DNA from: Bacteroidales bacterium
GTDB lineage: Bacteria > Bacteroidota > Bacteroidia > Bacteroidales > UBA932
Assembly (NCBI GenBank): GCA_021371955.1
Contig: JAJFVD010000003.1
Coordinates: forward strand, 62,001 to 126,000
Reading direction: 5' to 3'
Length of the DNA: 64,000 nucleotides
The notes under the pieces were generated by a model that had not been told where the DNA came from, did not search any database, and saw only the letters and a program-made list of their open reading frames with translations. The translations under genes were made by a program, and so were the position numbers. Positions 17,636-26,280 of this stretch are shown here, in pieces. The stretch's first letter is position 1; the number at the start of each line of letters is the position of its first letter.

Positions 17636-18499
17636 ATGAAAAAAATTATTCTTTCTGCACTACTTCTTTTGTGCGCTGTATCATTAAATGCCCAGCAATA
17701 TTTTAATAAAGTATGGGACAGATGCAATGTAAAAGATGCTTTTTTTGAAACGTCACCTGTAAAAAATGAAAACGGGGAGTACAAAGTGTATGGTATTACT
17801 AATGGAGAAAGAAACATTTTGGAAGGAATATACAGGACAGACGATTTTAAAAACGGAGTGCTACTTTTTATTAAATCTAACGGAGATTCTACGTATTTAG
17901 GGACTTATGCTAATGGCCTGCTTAATGGAAAAGAAATGAGCTGGCATCCAACCGGAGAGAAATTCACTGAGAGAAATATGAAAGATGGCAAATTCGATGG
18001 GAATGCAGAGTATTTCTTTCCAAACGGCCAGATGTCGGCGAAATTACTTTACTCAGAGGGCGAGATAAAAAACGAGTCATACTGGAATGAGGATGGCAGC
18101 CCTATGACTAAGATTAAAGATGCAAACAGACACGCAGAGTATCCCGGTGGCAAGGATAAGTTTAACGAATATGTGGCTCGCTCGTTGATTTATCCGACAC
18201 ACCTCAGAAACCTGGGAATTCAGGGAAGAGTGGTCTTGTCTTTTTCTGTCCAAAAAGATGGATCACTGGCAGATATAAAAGTTGTAAAAAGCGCACATCC
18301 GGATCTGGACAAAGAGGCAATAAGAGTGGTTCAAAAAAGCAAGAAATGGATACCAGAAATGGCTTTTAATCAAACCGTAAGTGTTCGATATGTTTTTCCG
18401 GTAACATTCCGTCTGGGTGAGCCAAGGCCAGGAGGATATTCAAATAATATCAATAAAGGATCTGCAGAAAGCAGAATCAGCAACACAAGAAAGTATTAA
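17636..18499 (+). CDS. Secreted protein with MORN-like repeats and a TonB C-terminal domain (paralogue 1)
   Basis: The 287-residue product has a signal peptide (KKIILSALLLLCAVSLNAQ), then a region of MORN_2-type repeats (GTYANGLLNGKEMSWHPTGE, NGQMSAKLLYSEGE) and a TonB_C domain from about residue 168 (YPGGKDKFNEYVARSLIYP to VFPVTFRL). Unlike classical TonB it has a cleavable signal instead of an N-terminal anchor and no proline-rich spacer, and no exbB/exbD is near. An energy-transducing role is therefore doubtful, and TonB_C may act as a periplasmic binding module. It forms a two-gene unit with the next gene, 2 bases away. Confidence 0.8.
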   Translation: MKKIILSALLLLCAVSLNAQQYFNKVWDRCNVKDAFFETSPVKNENGEYKVYGITNGERNILEGIYRTDDFKNGVLLFIKSNGDSTYLGTYANGLLNGKEMSWHPTGEKFTERNMKDGKFDGNAEYFFPNGQMSAKLLYSEGEIKNESYWNEDGSPMTKIKDANRHAEYPGGKDKFNEYVARSLIYPTHLRNLGIQGRVVLSFSVQKDGSLADIKVVKSAHPDLDKEAIRVVQKSKKWIPEMAFNQTVSVRYVFPVTFRLGEPRPGGYSNNINKGSAESRISNTRKY

Positions 18500-18501
18500 G
18501 G

Positions 18502-19278
18502 ATGAAACTTCATAAAGAAATTATTATAAGAATTTTCTGCCTGAGTTTGCTTGTGGGTTTTTCAACATTTACATTGTTAGGACAACAGTATTTTAAAGAA
18601 AACTGGAAAAAGACGTTTGAGGGAAATGCATATTATATAGTAACGCCATCGGCAGAAAACCCGCAAGAAGAATTTATCGTCGAAAGGACGTCCGGATGGA
18701 CGAGATCAAAGGCAGCAGGCATATACAAAACACAAGACCTTAAAACGGGCAGGTTAATCTTCTTCAGAGAGAACGGAGATACAAGTGAAGTTGTAAATTA
18801 CACAAACAGAAAGAAAGATGGGTTTGCAACTTATTATTTTCCTTCCGGGAATATATCTGCAAAATATCTTTATAAAGATGGAGTTTTGAATTCAGAAGAG
18901 TTCTGGAACGAAGACGGATCGGTACAACCGGACAAAGTTGGGGCAAACACGCCCCCGGATTACTATAGAGGCATTGAATTCTTTTCTTCTGATATTTCCC
19001 GAATGCTCAGATATCCGGAAGATGCCAAAATGAAGAATATTGAAGGAAGAGTTGCTCTGTCTTTTATCGTAGATTTTGACGGTAAAGTTACAGACGTTAC
19101 AATTCTCGAGAGCGTTTATCCGTCCCTTGACAAAGAGGCTGCCGACGCAATTAAAAAATGTGGAAAATGGATTCCGGGAAAACAGCATAATCAGTATGTA
19201 AAGATGAGGTTTTCAATCCCTGTTATTTTCCAACTCCCTGCCAAAAAAGAAGAGAATATGTTTAAATCGTATTTGTAG
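18502..19278 (+). CDS. Secreted protein with MORN-like repeats and a TonB C-terminal domain (paralogue 2)
   Basis: Tandem paralogue of the preceding gene: 258 residues, an N-terminal signal peptide ending near LLGQQYF, MORN-like repeats (SGNISAKYLYKDGVLNSEEFWNEDG split over about 115-140) and a TonB_C domain (about 165-250, with LRYPEDAKMKNIEGRVALSF and KCGKWIPGKQHNQYVKMRF). Order and spacing of domains match paralogue 1, so a local duplication is likely. The function is unknown. Confidence 0.8.
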   Translation: MKLHKEIIIRIFCLSLLVGFSTFTLLGQQYFKENWKKTFEGNAYYIVTPSAENPQEEFIVERTSGWTRSKAAGIYKTQDLKTGRLIFFRENGDTSEVVNYTNRKKDGFATYYFPSGNISAKYLYKDGVLNSEEFWNEDGSVQPDKVGANTPPDYYRGIEFFSSDISRMLRYPEDAKMKNIEGRVALSFIVDFDGKVTDVTILESVYPSLDKEAADAIKKCGKWIPGKQHNQYVKMRFSIPVIFQLPAKKEENMFKSYL

Positions 19279-19342
19279 GTATTAACTGCCTGCCCACCAT
19301 TTTTATCAAATAATTGTTCTGCGTATTGATAATTTTCTCCGG

Positions 19343-19462
19343 CAGCGAGTTGCGAAATCGCTGCACATTCAAATTACATTCCCGACTAATTGATGAGGGC
19401 GATTCGGCCGGAACGAAACGCAGTGAAGCGAGGACGCATAAGCCCGAAGAGATTAGTCGGGA
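19343..19462. repeat. GC-rich structured spacer with nested inverted repeats
   Basis: The 296-base spacer 19279-19574 has no convincing gene. It holds CAGCGA...TCGCTG (19343-19348/19358-19363) and a perfect 11-bp inverted repeat TCCCGACTAAT...ATTAGTCGGGA (19380-19390/19452-19462) enclosing 61 bases rich in CGAAACGCAGTGAAGCGAGG-like sequence. Composition is clearly more GC-rich than other spacers here. It could be a dispersed intergenic repeat or a structured RNA. I see no second copy in this window. Confidence 0.5.
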
Positions 19463-19520
19463 GTGCTTAAATGACAGATATAATCGCAAAGCGCAGTCTG
19501 AGATTCCGGATATTATATAG

Positions 19521-19559
19521 ATAGAAAGAGACTGACATTATCTGCCAGTCTCTTTCTAT
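19521..19559. terminator. Bidirectional hairpin between tonB-like pair and aspA
   Basis: Perfect 14-bp inverted repeat ATAGAAAGAGACTG / CAGTCTCTTTCTAT with an 11-base loop, placed between two convergent genes. The flanks are A/T-rich rather than pure T, but the position and stem strength fit a shared terminator. Confidence 0.75.
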
Positions 19560-19574
19560 ATTATAAAGCCATAA

Positions 19575-21005
19575 TTATAAAGTGAGTTTTACCGGACGAA
19601 TCATGTGCTTAGGATCAAGTATTTTGTCCAGTTGTTCTTTTGTGAGAATGTTTTTCTCGAGAACCAGGTTATAAACACTTCCACCGGTTTCCAAAGCCTC
19701 TTTTGCAATTTCTGTACTCAGTGCATAGCCTATATATGGCTTAAGGGCAGTTACGATTCCTATTGAATGTTCAACCATATCGCGGCAATGCTCAGGATTT
19801 GCAGTAATGCCTTCGATACACTCAACGCGTAGGGTGTCAAAACCTCTTGTCATCCAGATGCAGGACTCTGTGAGACTTTGAACAAGTACTGGTTCCATTA
19901 CATTAAGTTCAAGCTGAGCTGCTTCGGAAGCAAGAGTTATAGTTAAATCATTTCCAATTACTTTAAAGCATATTTGGTTTACTACTTCAGGTATTACAGG
20001 GTTTACTTTACCCGGCATAATTGATGATCCCGGCTGCTTGGGTGGCAGGTTAATTTCTGCAATACCTGTACGTGGCCCGGATGAAAGGAACCTTAGGTCG
20101 TTGCATATTTTTGACAGACGAATTGCTATGGACTTAAGGGCAGATGAGTAGGCCACCATGCAGGAAGTGTCATGTGTTGCTTCAATGAGGTTGTATGCAA
20201 GTTTTAGATCCCAGCCTGTTATTTTTCTTATGTGATAAATGCAGGACTCTGCATATCCTGGTTCCGAAGTTATGCCTGTGCCTATTGCAGTTGCGCCCAT
20301 ATTGATATACAGCAGCTCTCTGGAAGCCTTGTCGAGTCTCCTGAGTTCGTGCTTCATTGCCGATGCGAAAGCACCGAAACTCTGCCCGAGTGTCATTGGA
20401 ACTGCATCCTGAAGCTGGGTTCTCCCCATTTTGATAATTCCGGAAAACTCTTTCTCTTTCTCTTCAAAAGATGCAATGAGTTTTTCAAGAGCCTCTCTTA
20501 CCTCAAAGTGTGTTATATAAAGCCCGATGTGCATTGCGCTTGGATATGCGTCATTGGTGGACTGCGCCATGTTTACATGGTCGTTGGGGCTGCAAAACTC
20601 ATACTGGCCGCGTTGTTTTCCCATTATCTCCAGCGCTCTGTTTGCAATAACCTCGTTTGCGTTCATATTGACAGACGTACCGGCGCCTCCTTGTATCATA
20701 TCAATAGGAAACTGCTCCAGATGCTTGCCTTCCATTAGCTCTTTACAGGCTTCAACAATTGCATCTTTGATATTTTCATCTACAAGTCCAATTTCGTGGT
20801 TTGCAAGAATTGCACCCATCTTAACTATACCCAAAGCCTTAACATATTGTGGATAGTCAGAAAGAAGCTGACGACTGATGTCAAAATTTTCAATACATCT
20901 GAGAGTTTGTACTCCAAAAAGTGCCTCAACAGGAACGCTTTTGTCTCCAAGAAGATCATGTTCAAGCCTGGTCTTGCCGCTTGTTTTGAAACTGTAATTG
21001 CTCAT
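19575..21005 (-). CDS. aspA: Aspartate ammonia-lyase
   Basis: Fumarase/aspartase-superfamily enzyme that interconverts L-aspartate with fumarate and ammonia, feeding fumarate respiration in anaerobes. The 476 residues include the family signature GSSIMPGKVNP (about 330), MIQGGAGTSVNMNANEV, and the SSNDAYPS-like AQSTNDAYPSAMH segment. The ENF and QFPIDMIQGGAGTS context favours aspartase over class II fumarase. It has its own promoter (21031-21038) and a terminator hairpin downstream. Confidence 0.93.
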   Translation of the reverse strand: MSNYSFKTSGKTRLEHDLLGDKSVPVEALFGVQTLRCIENFDISRQLLSDYPQYVKALGIVKMGAILANHEIGLVDENIKDAIVEACKELMEGKHLEQFPIDMIQGGAGTSVNMNANEVIANRALEIMGKQRGQYEFCSPNDHVNMAQSTNDAYPSAMHIGLYITHFEVREALEKLIASFEEKEKEFSGIIKMGRTQLQDAVPMTLGQSFGAFASAMKHELRRLDKASRELLYINMGATAIGTGITSEPGYAESCIYHIRKITGWDLKLAYNLIEATHDTSCMVAYSSALKSIAIRLSKICNDLRFLSSGPRTGIAEINLPPKQPGSSIMPGKVNPVIPEVVNQICFKVIGNDLTITLASEAAQLELNVMEPVLVQSLTESCIWMTRGFDTLRVECIEGITANPEHCRDMVEHSIGIVTALKPYIGYALSTEIAKEALETGGSVYNLVLEKNILTKEQLDKILDPKHMIRPVKLTL

Positions 21006-21030
21006 AATTGCCTTAATAAAATTAATTCGG

Positions 21031-21038
21031 CAAAGATA
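21031..21038 (-). promoter_or_regulatory. Predicted -7 element of aspA
   Basis: TATCTTTG on the minus strand, an exact TAnnTTTG match, 25 bases before the aspA ATG. The 129-base spacer between trkA and aspA holds no gene. Confidence 0.5.
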
Positions 21039-21134
21039 ATAAATTGTTATCTCAACAGCGCCGTTTTATTAAAAATTATAATAAAAAGGAGCCGTTACTG
21101 TTTTAATTTATCGAATTATGAAGTAATATGGATA

Positions 21135-22484
21135 TCAGGCGAAGAATTTGTTCACCTTGGCAAGTGCCGATGGCAGCGAGAATACCACTACACGGTCGTA
21201 TGGCATTATTTCGGTGTCTCCCACCGCTATAAAGCTTTGTGTTCCGCGGATTACCCCGCCAATGATAGCATCTTTCGGAAATCCTATATTGCGAAGCTTG
21301 TCCTTTGTAATGTTACTGTTTGGATTGACAATAAATTCAAGAATTTCCGCATCTGAACCATTAAGACATTTAATGGACTGAACCTTGTTTGAAAGGGTGA
21401 AACGGAAAATACGGCTTGCTGTAATGAGCTTTTTGTTAATAACGGCATCTACGCCCATACCCTCCGCAAGTTTAATATAATCTATATTTTCTACCTCTGC
21501 GATTGTCTTGGCAACTCCCATTTTCTTAGCCATCACGCAAGAGAGGATGTTTGTTTCAGAACTGCTTGTAACAGCAACAAAGGCATCAAAATCGTTTACG
21601 TCTTCTTCAATGAGCAGGTCGGTATTTCTGGCATCGCCATTTATTACCAGTGTTTTGTTAAGTCTTTCGTTTAAAACATCACACCTCTCTCTGCGTCGTT
21701 CAATGAGTTTTATGTAGTCGACAGATGTCTCAAGCTTTTTGGCAACCATTTCGCCAATCCGTCCGCCGCCAACAATCATCAGCCTTTTAACATCAATATT
21801 GTTTTTTCCTGAATAGGTCATAACCTCCTGCACTCCGCTCCGTTTGGAAATTACGAATACCAGGTCCCTCTCTTTAAATTTAGTTGAAGCACGGGGTATT
21901 ATCGTATTTCCGTCACGAGCAATTGCAACAGCCCTGTAGATAAGTTCAACACCGGGTTTTGAATAGTCGGATAAAGTTTTGTCAATCAGGGGAGCTCCGT
22001 CGTCGAGTCTGAAAACGATAAGCTGGAGTTTCCCTCCGGAAAAATCCATAAATTCAGAAGTTCCTGTTTGTTTAAGCAGGTCTATGATTTCGTGAGATGC
22101 AATTTTTTCGGGATAAAAGAGAAGGTCAATACCCATCTCTGTAAAAAGGAGCTTATTTTCGTTCTTGAGGTATTCGTCATTGTTTATACGTGCAGTAACC
22201 TTGCCTGCGCCCATTTTCTTGGCGAGCATTGCGCTTATAATGTTGACATCCTGCTCCTGAGCCGGACTTACGGCAATAAACAAATCGGATTTTCTTACTT
22301 CGGCTTTTTCAAGTGTAGTGATAGAGGTTGGAGAACCATATATTGGGATAATGTCTGCGATTTCGCCAACATGATTCAACCTGCTCTCATCGCTGTCTAT
22401 AACGGTGAGCTCATGATCCTCATTGCCGAGCATCTTGGCCAGGTGGGTACCTACATCTCCAGCACCGGCTATAATAATTTTCAT
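21135..22484 (-). CDS. trkA: Trk potassium transporter regulatory subunit TrkA
   Basis: Cytoplasmic NAD(H)-binding subunit that gates the TrkH/KtrB potassium channel. The 449 residues form two tandem RCK units, each a Rossmann domain (GAGDVGTHLA at about 6-15; VGGGRIGEMVAKKLE at about 235) followed by a TrkA_C domain. This is the full-length duplicated form. No trkH gene is adjacent: downstream is aspA and upstream a small DUF2795 gene. Confidence 0.93.
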   Translation of the reverse strand: MKIIIAGAGDVGTHLAKMLGNEDHELTVIDSDESRLNHVGEIADIIPIYGSPTSITTLEKAEVRKSDLFIAVSPAQEQDVNIISAMLAKKMGAGKVTARINNDEYLKNENKLLFTEMGIDLLFYPEKIASHEIIDLLKQTGTSEFMDFSGGKLQLIVFRLDDGAPLIDKTLSDYSKPGVELIYRAVAIARDGNTIIPRASTKFKERDLVFVISKRSGVQEVMTYSGKNNIDVKRLMIVGGGRIGEMVAKKLETSVDYIKLIERRRERCDVLNERLNKTLVINGDARNTDLLIEEDVNDFDAFVAVTSSSETNILSCVMAKKMGVAKTIAEVENIDYIKLAEGMGVDAVINKKLITASRIFRFTLSNKVQSIKCLNGSDAEILEFIVNPNSNITKDKLRNIGFPKDAIIGGVIRGTQSFIAVGDTEIMPYDRVVVFSLPSALAKVNKFFA

Positions 22485-22494
22485 AGATTATATT

Positions 22495-22716
22495 TTAGTA
22501 CTCCTCTTCGTTAAAGAAAAAGTCCTCTTTACTTGGATAATCAGGCCAGATGTCTTCAATGCTATCGTAAACCTCACCATCGTCCTCAAGATCCTCTAAA
22601 TTTTCAATTACTTCCAAAGGTGCTCCTGATCGTGTAGCATAGTCTATCAACTCCTCTTTGGTGGCAGGCCAAGGTGCATCTTCGAGTTTAGAAGCCAATT
22701 CAAGTGTCCAGTACAT
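22495..22716 (-). CDS. Small acidic DUF2795-type protein
   Basis: Acidic 73-residue protein with the DUF2795 pattern (WTLELASKLEDAPWPATKEE, LIDYATRSGAP, then VIENLEDLEDDGEVYDSIEDIWPDYP). The function is not known; the family is widespread in Bacteroidota. It ends 10 bases before trkA and is probably co-transcribed with it. A near -7 match, TATCTTCG, lies on the minus strand at 22768-22775. Confidence 0.8.
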   Translation of the reverse strand: MYWTLELASKLEDAPWPATKEELIDYATRSGAPLEVIENLEDLEDDGEVYDSIEDIWPDYPSKEDFFFNEEEY

Positions 22717-22799
22717 AAAGCTAAGAGATTAAATATTAAGCAGTTGCGATAATGTGAAATTAGTGTGCGAAGATAACTATTAAATTTTAATTTGCAACC

Positions 22800-23345
22800 T
22801 TATTGATACCAAAAATCATCAGTAATGCCATTTACCATTGCTAAGTATCTGGCATACACAAATAAATAATCCGAAAGTCTGTTAAGATACTTTACTCCCG
22901 GTTCGACTCTTGATTCCGATAACAGGGCAATGCAAGATCTTTCTGCTCTCCTGCACACTGTCCTTGCAATATGACACTCTGCAGCAACTCTTGGTCTCTC
23001 GGGAAGAATAAATGCGGTTTGTTCCGGAAGTGCAGCAACCATTTCATCTATCTGGCTTTCTAAAAACTCAATTTCGATATTTTGAAACTGTTTAAGTTTT
23101 GCGGCACCATGTTCGTCTGCAGCGAGGTGGGCTGCAACAAGCATAAGATTTGCCTGAATCCGCCTCAGATTTTCGTGATAAGGGGAGCCAAAAGCGTCGG
23201 CACGTATCAGGGCAATATGAGAAATTAATTCATCTACGTTGCCGTATGCATTTACACGGGGGTCGTCCTTGCTCACCCTTGCACCTCCAACAAGGGATGT
23301 CTTGCCCTTGTCTCCGGTCTTTGTGTATATGTTCATATCTTTCAT
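22800..23345 (-). CDS. Cob(I)alamin adenosyltransferase, PduO type
   Basis: ATP:corrinoid adenosyltransferase making adenosylcobalamin. The 181 residues start with the ATP-binding segment IYTKTGDKGKTSLVGG and contain the family blocks RVAAECHIARTVCRRAER (about 130) and LNRLSDYLFVYARY (about 155). The ATG at 23343-23345 is used; the internal ATG three codons later is equally possible. It lies 20 bases after the MacB-type ATPase gene. Confidence 0.93.
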   Translation of the reverse strand: MKDMNIYTKTGDKGKTSLVGGARVSKDDPRVNAYGNVDELISHIALIRADAFGSPYHENLRRIQANLMLVAAHLAADEHGAAKLKQFQNIEIEFLESQIDEMVAALPEQTAFILPERPRVAAECHIARTVCRRAERSCIALLSESRVEPGVKYLNRLSDYLFVYARYLAMVNGITDDFWYQ

Positions 23346-23365
23346 AACTCTTTATATTTGATAAA

Positions 23366-24073
23366 TTAAGAGTGTTTGACAGGATTCAGATTTACTGCGT
23401 CCGACTCAATATGGCCGTCCCTGAGGCGTATAATCCTGTGTGCATGTTTTGCTATGTCCTCTTCGTGTGTTACAACGATAATTGTGTTCCCTTTGTTGTG
23501 AATTGCTTCAAAAAGTTTCATTATGTCCACGGAAGTTTTTGAATCCAGATTACCCGTAGGCTCGTCGGCAAGTATTATCGAAGGTTTGTTTACAAGCGCC
23601 CGTGCAACAGCAACTCTTTGTCTCTGACCACCGGACAATTCATTAGGTTTGTGATGCATGCGGTCCGTTAAGTCTACGCTTTCAAGCGCTTTCTCGGCCC
23701 TTATGTCTCTGTCTTTTTTTGATTCTCCCGAGTATATCAGGGGAAGAGCAACATTTTCGAGGGCAGAATATCTTGGAAGGAGGTTAAATGACTGAAAAAT
23801 GAAACCAATCTCTTTATTTCTTACCTCGGCAAGCGCATTGTCATTCATCTGTGAAACATCCGTTCCGTTAAGAATGTAAGTCCCCCCAGATGGACTGTCA
23901 AGGCAGCCAAGGATGTTCATCATAGTGGACTTGCCGGAGCCCGAGGGACCCATAATGGCAACATATTCATTATCATGTATTGTGAGATCAACTCCGTCAA
24001 GAGCCCTCACCTCTTGTGTGCCAACTTTATAATACTTCTTAATTCCCTGGATTTTAATAATATCGATGCTCAT
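23366..24073 (-). CDS. MacB/LolD-type ABC transporter ATP-binding protein
   Basis: A 235-residue ATPase with Walker [10 protein letters not shown] (about 41-49), Q-loop [18 protein letters not shown], signature [15 protein letters not shown] and Walker [12 protein letters not shown]. These are hallmarks of the MacB/LolD/FtsE class that works with FtsX-like permeases on lipoproteins, peptides or envelope stress. No permease gene is adjacent; neighbours are mqnD and the adenosyltransferase, so the partner must be elsewhere. Confidence 0.9.
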   Translation of the reverse strand: MSIDIIKIQGIKKYYKVGTQEVRALDGVDLTIHDNEYVAIMGPSGSGKSTMMNILGCLDSPSGGTYILNGTDVSQMNDNALAEVRNKEIGFIFQSFNLLPRYSALENVALPLIYSGESKKDRDIRAEKALESVDLTDRMHHKPNELSGGQRQRVAVARALVNKPSIILADEPTGNLDSKTSVDIMKLFEAIHNKGNTIIVVTHEEDIAKHAHRIIRLRDGHIESDAVNLNPVKHS

Positions 24074-24098
24074 TGGGTCTTGTTTTTAATTCGTGAAT

Positions 24099-24956
24099 CT
24101 ACAAAATAAAGAGATTATCTCTCATACAAATTTCAGGATTAATTTCCAGTACTCTTTTGTATAATGTATTAACTGCCTTTTCTCCCTCTGTTCCTATGTC
24201 GATGCTGTAGTCGTTTACAAATAGTTCGATATGCTTTTTCTGAATATCGGCATCCATCTCCTGTGCGTTCTCTGCAACATATCTTTGAGAAAGGCTTGGA
24301 TTTTCCATGGCAAAACGGATACTCCTGTTTAAAACCCTGTTTACTTTTTGCTGGATATCAGGGGAGAATGAACGCAAGATTGCTATTCCGCCAAGCGGGA
24401 TGGGAAAGCCTGTAGAGTTTTGCCAAAAAGCACCCAGGTCCTCAATGAGTCTCAGACCTTTATTCCGGTAAGTAAACCTGCCCTCATGTATTAACACACC
24501 GGCATCGTAATGGCCTGCCATTACTTCGCTTTCGACTGAAGAAAAAATTATGGGAGATTTATCTGTAATTTCGGGAAATGCAAGTTTTAAGAGAAGTGCA
24601 CCGGTAGTCATCTCACCGGGAATTGCAACTTTGGCCATGGCAATTTTTTCCCGGTCCGGTGTCCCGTCGGGTCTGAACAACTTGCTGCCTTCCGGAGCAA
24701 CAAACAGCGGGCCGTTATTGTAACCCAGGGCACTTCCTGCACGAAGCATCGCGTATCTGTCGCACAAATAGAAAAATGCATGATAACTCAGTTTGCACAT
24801 ATCATACAAGCCCCTGGCCGCTCCCTTGTTGAGCTGTTCTACATCGGCAAGCTCAACAGTGAATTCCAGCCCTTCGGTATCAATGAGCCCATGTACCATT
24901 GCGTGAAATGCAAAGGTATCGTTTGGACAGGGAGAGTAGGCTAAATTAAGTTTCAT
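24099..24956 (-). CDS. mqnD: 1,4-dihydroxy-6-naphthoate synthase MqnD (futalosine pathway)
   Basis: Enzyme converting cyclic dehypoxanthine futalosine to 1,4-dihydroxy-6-naphthoate in the alternative menaquinone route. The 285 residues have a periplasmic-binding-protein-like fold without a signal peptide, starting with LAYSPCPNDTFAFHAMVHG and including GEMTTGALLLK and the VLIHEGRFTY block. The gene overlaps mqnB by 4 bases, which strengthens the call. Confidence 0.93.
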   Translation of the reverse strand: MKLNLAYSPCPNDTFAFHAMVHGLIDTEGLEFTVELADVEQLNKGAARGLYDMCKLSYHAFFYLCDRYAMLRAGSALGYNNGPLFVAPEGSKLFRPDGTPDREKIAMAKVAIPGEMTTGALLLKLAFPEITDKSPIIFSSVESEVMAGHYDAGVLIHEGRFTYRNKGLRLIEDLGAFWQNSTGFPIPLGGIAILRSFSPDIQQKVNRVLNRSIRFAMENPSLSQRYVAENAQEMDADIQKKHIELFVNDYSIDIGTEGEKAVNTLYKRVLEINPEICMRDNLFIL

Positions 24957-25630
24957 TTAGACAGGGCCTCCATCAGTATTTTGACTGCTGTTTTCAAAGA
25001 GTCCAGGGCAAGAGGAATGTTCCACATGGCCCGGTTGCGCTCGCCTACCTCATTTGAAACAGAGCGAAGTTCTATAAATGGAATCTGCTCAAGAATTGAC
25101 ACATAGAAAAATGCTGCCCCCTCCATACTCTCTATCTGAGCTGTAAAGTCTTTTTTCAGTTGTACCGTCTTTTCCGGAAGGCCGCTAACTGTTTGTACAG
25201 TTACTGCTGATGCTTTTTTGTAAACTGACATCGCCTCTTCGACAACAGGCGAAAGGGTAGGAGCATAGAGTGCACCGCCTTTAAACGGATGGGTGTCGGC
25301 ATCTAAAATCTTATAATCAAAAAGCGTCTGAAACCCCCCGTAAGTCTCAAATCCTAAGTCGCCGAAAAATTCTTTGTCCACTCTGGCTACGGACCCGATT
25401 GGAAAATCGGCACTAAAGCTGCCGGCAATTCCAATGTTAACAGCAAGGTCAAAAACAACTGCTGAACTGTTAAAAATTTTTGTGAGTTTGTAACTTGTAG
25501 AAGTTGTTCCGATGCCTGTGAGCATATAAGTTATATCGAGCCCGTACTGCTCACTTTTGGAAAGAGAGTTGAATGCCTGCCTGGCAGTAATAAGTTCCTC
25601 TTCCTCAGCTGCGGTAATGAGTATTCTCAT
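24953..25630 (-). CDS. mqnB: Futalosine hydrolase MqnB
   Basis: Nucleosidase of the MTA/SAH nucleosidase (PNP/UDP) fold that removes hypoxanthine from futalosine. The 225 residues contain VNIGIAGSF (about 85), SMEGAAFFYV (about 168), the motif that binds the ribose hydroxyls, and a C-terminal RSVSNEVGERNRAMW. With mqnD directly downstream in a 4-base overlap, this is the futalosine and not the MTA nucleosidase. mqnA, mqnC and the rest of the pathway are not in the window. Confidence 0.92.
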   Translation of the reverse strand: MRILITAAEEEELITARQAFNSLSKSEQYGLDITYMLTGIGTTSTSYKLTKIFNSSAVVFDLAVNIGIAGSFSADFPIGSVARVDKEFFGDLGFETYGGFQTLFDYKILDADTHPFKGGALYAPTLSPVVEEAMSVYKKASAVTVQTVSGLPEKTVQLKKDFTAQIESMEGAAFFYVSILEQIPFIELRSVSNEVGERNRAMWNIPLALDSLKTAVKILMEALSK

Positions 25631-25678
25631 CTGGTAATCTATTTTTTTTGTAATATTGCACGAAATTAGTTAATTATT

Positions 25679-26278
25679 ATGGCATATACAAAGATAGAGC
25701 AGTACGACGAAGATATTACTCAACAACTTGCTGCTAATTACAAGAATATATTGAATTTAATAGAGGAGGATACCAGCCGCGAAGGGCTGGAAAAGACTCC
25801 CGAAAGAGTTGCTAAATCTATCCAGTTTCTCACTCAGGGATATCAGGTAGACCCTGCAGCGATACTTAATTCTGCAAAGTTTAAGGAAGAGTATCAGCAG
25901 ATAGTCCTTGTGAAGGATATAGAACTTTACTCTCTTTGCGAACACCATCTGCTCCCGTTCTACGGCAAGGCACATGTTGCTTATATTCCTAACGGATACA
26001 TTACCGGGCTGAGTAAGGTGGCAAGGGTTGTGGAAGCATACTCAAGACGCCTTCAGGTACAGGAAAGACTTACAGTTCAGATAAGAGACTGTATACAGAG
26101 CACACTAAATCCGCTCGGAGTTGCCGTTGTTATCGAAGCTTCGCATATGTGCATGCAGATAAGGGGTGTTCAAAAATTGAATTCGGTTACAACAACCTCG
26201 GCATTTACAGGTGCTTTTCTTAAAGATATCAAGACCAGAGAGGAGTTTATGCATCTCATAGGAATTTCTGTACATTAG
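25679..26278 (+). CDS. folE: GTP cyclohydrolase I FolE
   Basis: Homodecameric zinc enzyme converting GTP to 7,8-dihydroneopterin triphosphate, the entry to folate synthesis. The 199 residues include the zinc-site motif [18 protein letters not shown] (about 98-115) and the second ligand Cys in [11 protein letters not shown]. Length is normal. It is divergent from mqnB across 48 bases containing a near -7 match TAATATTG (25651-25658). It converges with the histidine kinase gene, 2 bases apart. Confidence 0.96.
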   Translation: MAYTKIEQYDEDITQQLAANYKNILNLIEEDTSREGLEKTPERVAKSIQFLTQGYQVDPAAILNSAKFKEEYQQIVLVKDIELYSLCEHHLLPFYGKAHVAYIPNGYITGLSKVARVVEAYSRRLQVQERLTVQIRDCIQSTLNPLGVAVVIEASHMCMQIRGVQKLNSVTTTSAFTGAFLKDIKTREEFMHLIGISVH

Positions 26279-26280
26279 GC

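Noticed and set aside
19262..19520. Two overlapping open frames (68 codons plus, 75 codons minus) in the GC-rich spacer
   Set aside because: No start signal, no family resemblance, Arg/Ser-rich composition, and they lie on the inverted repeats; most likely chance frames in a structured spacer.
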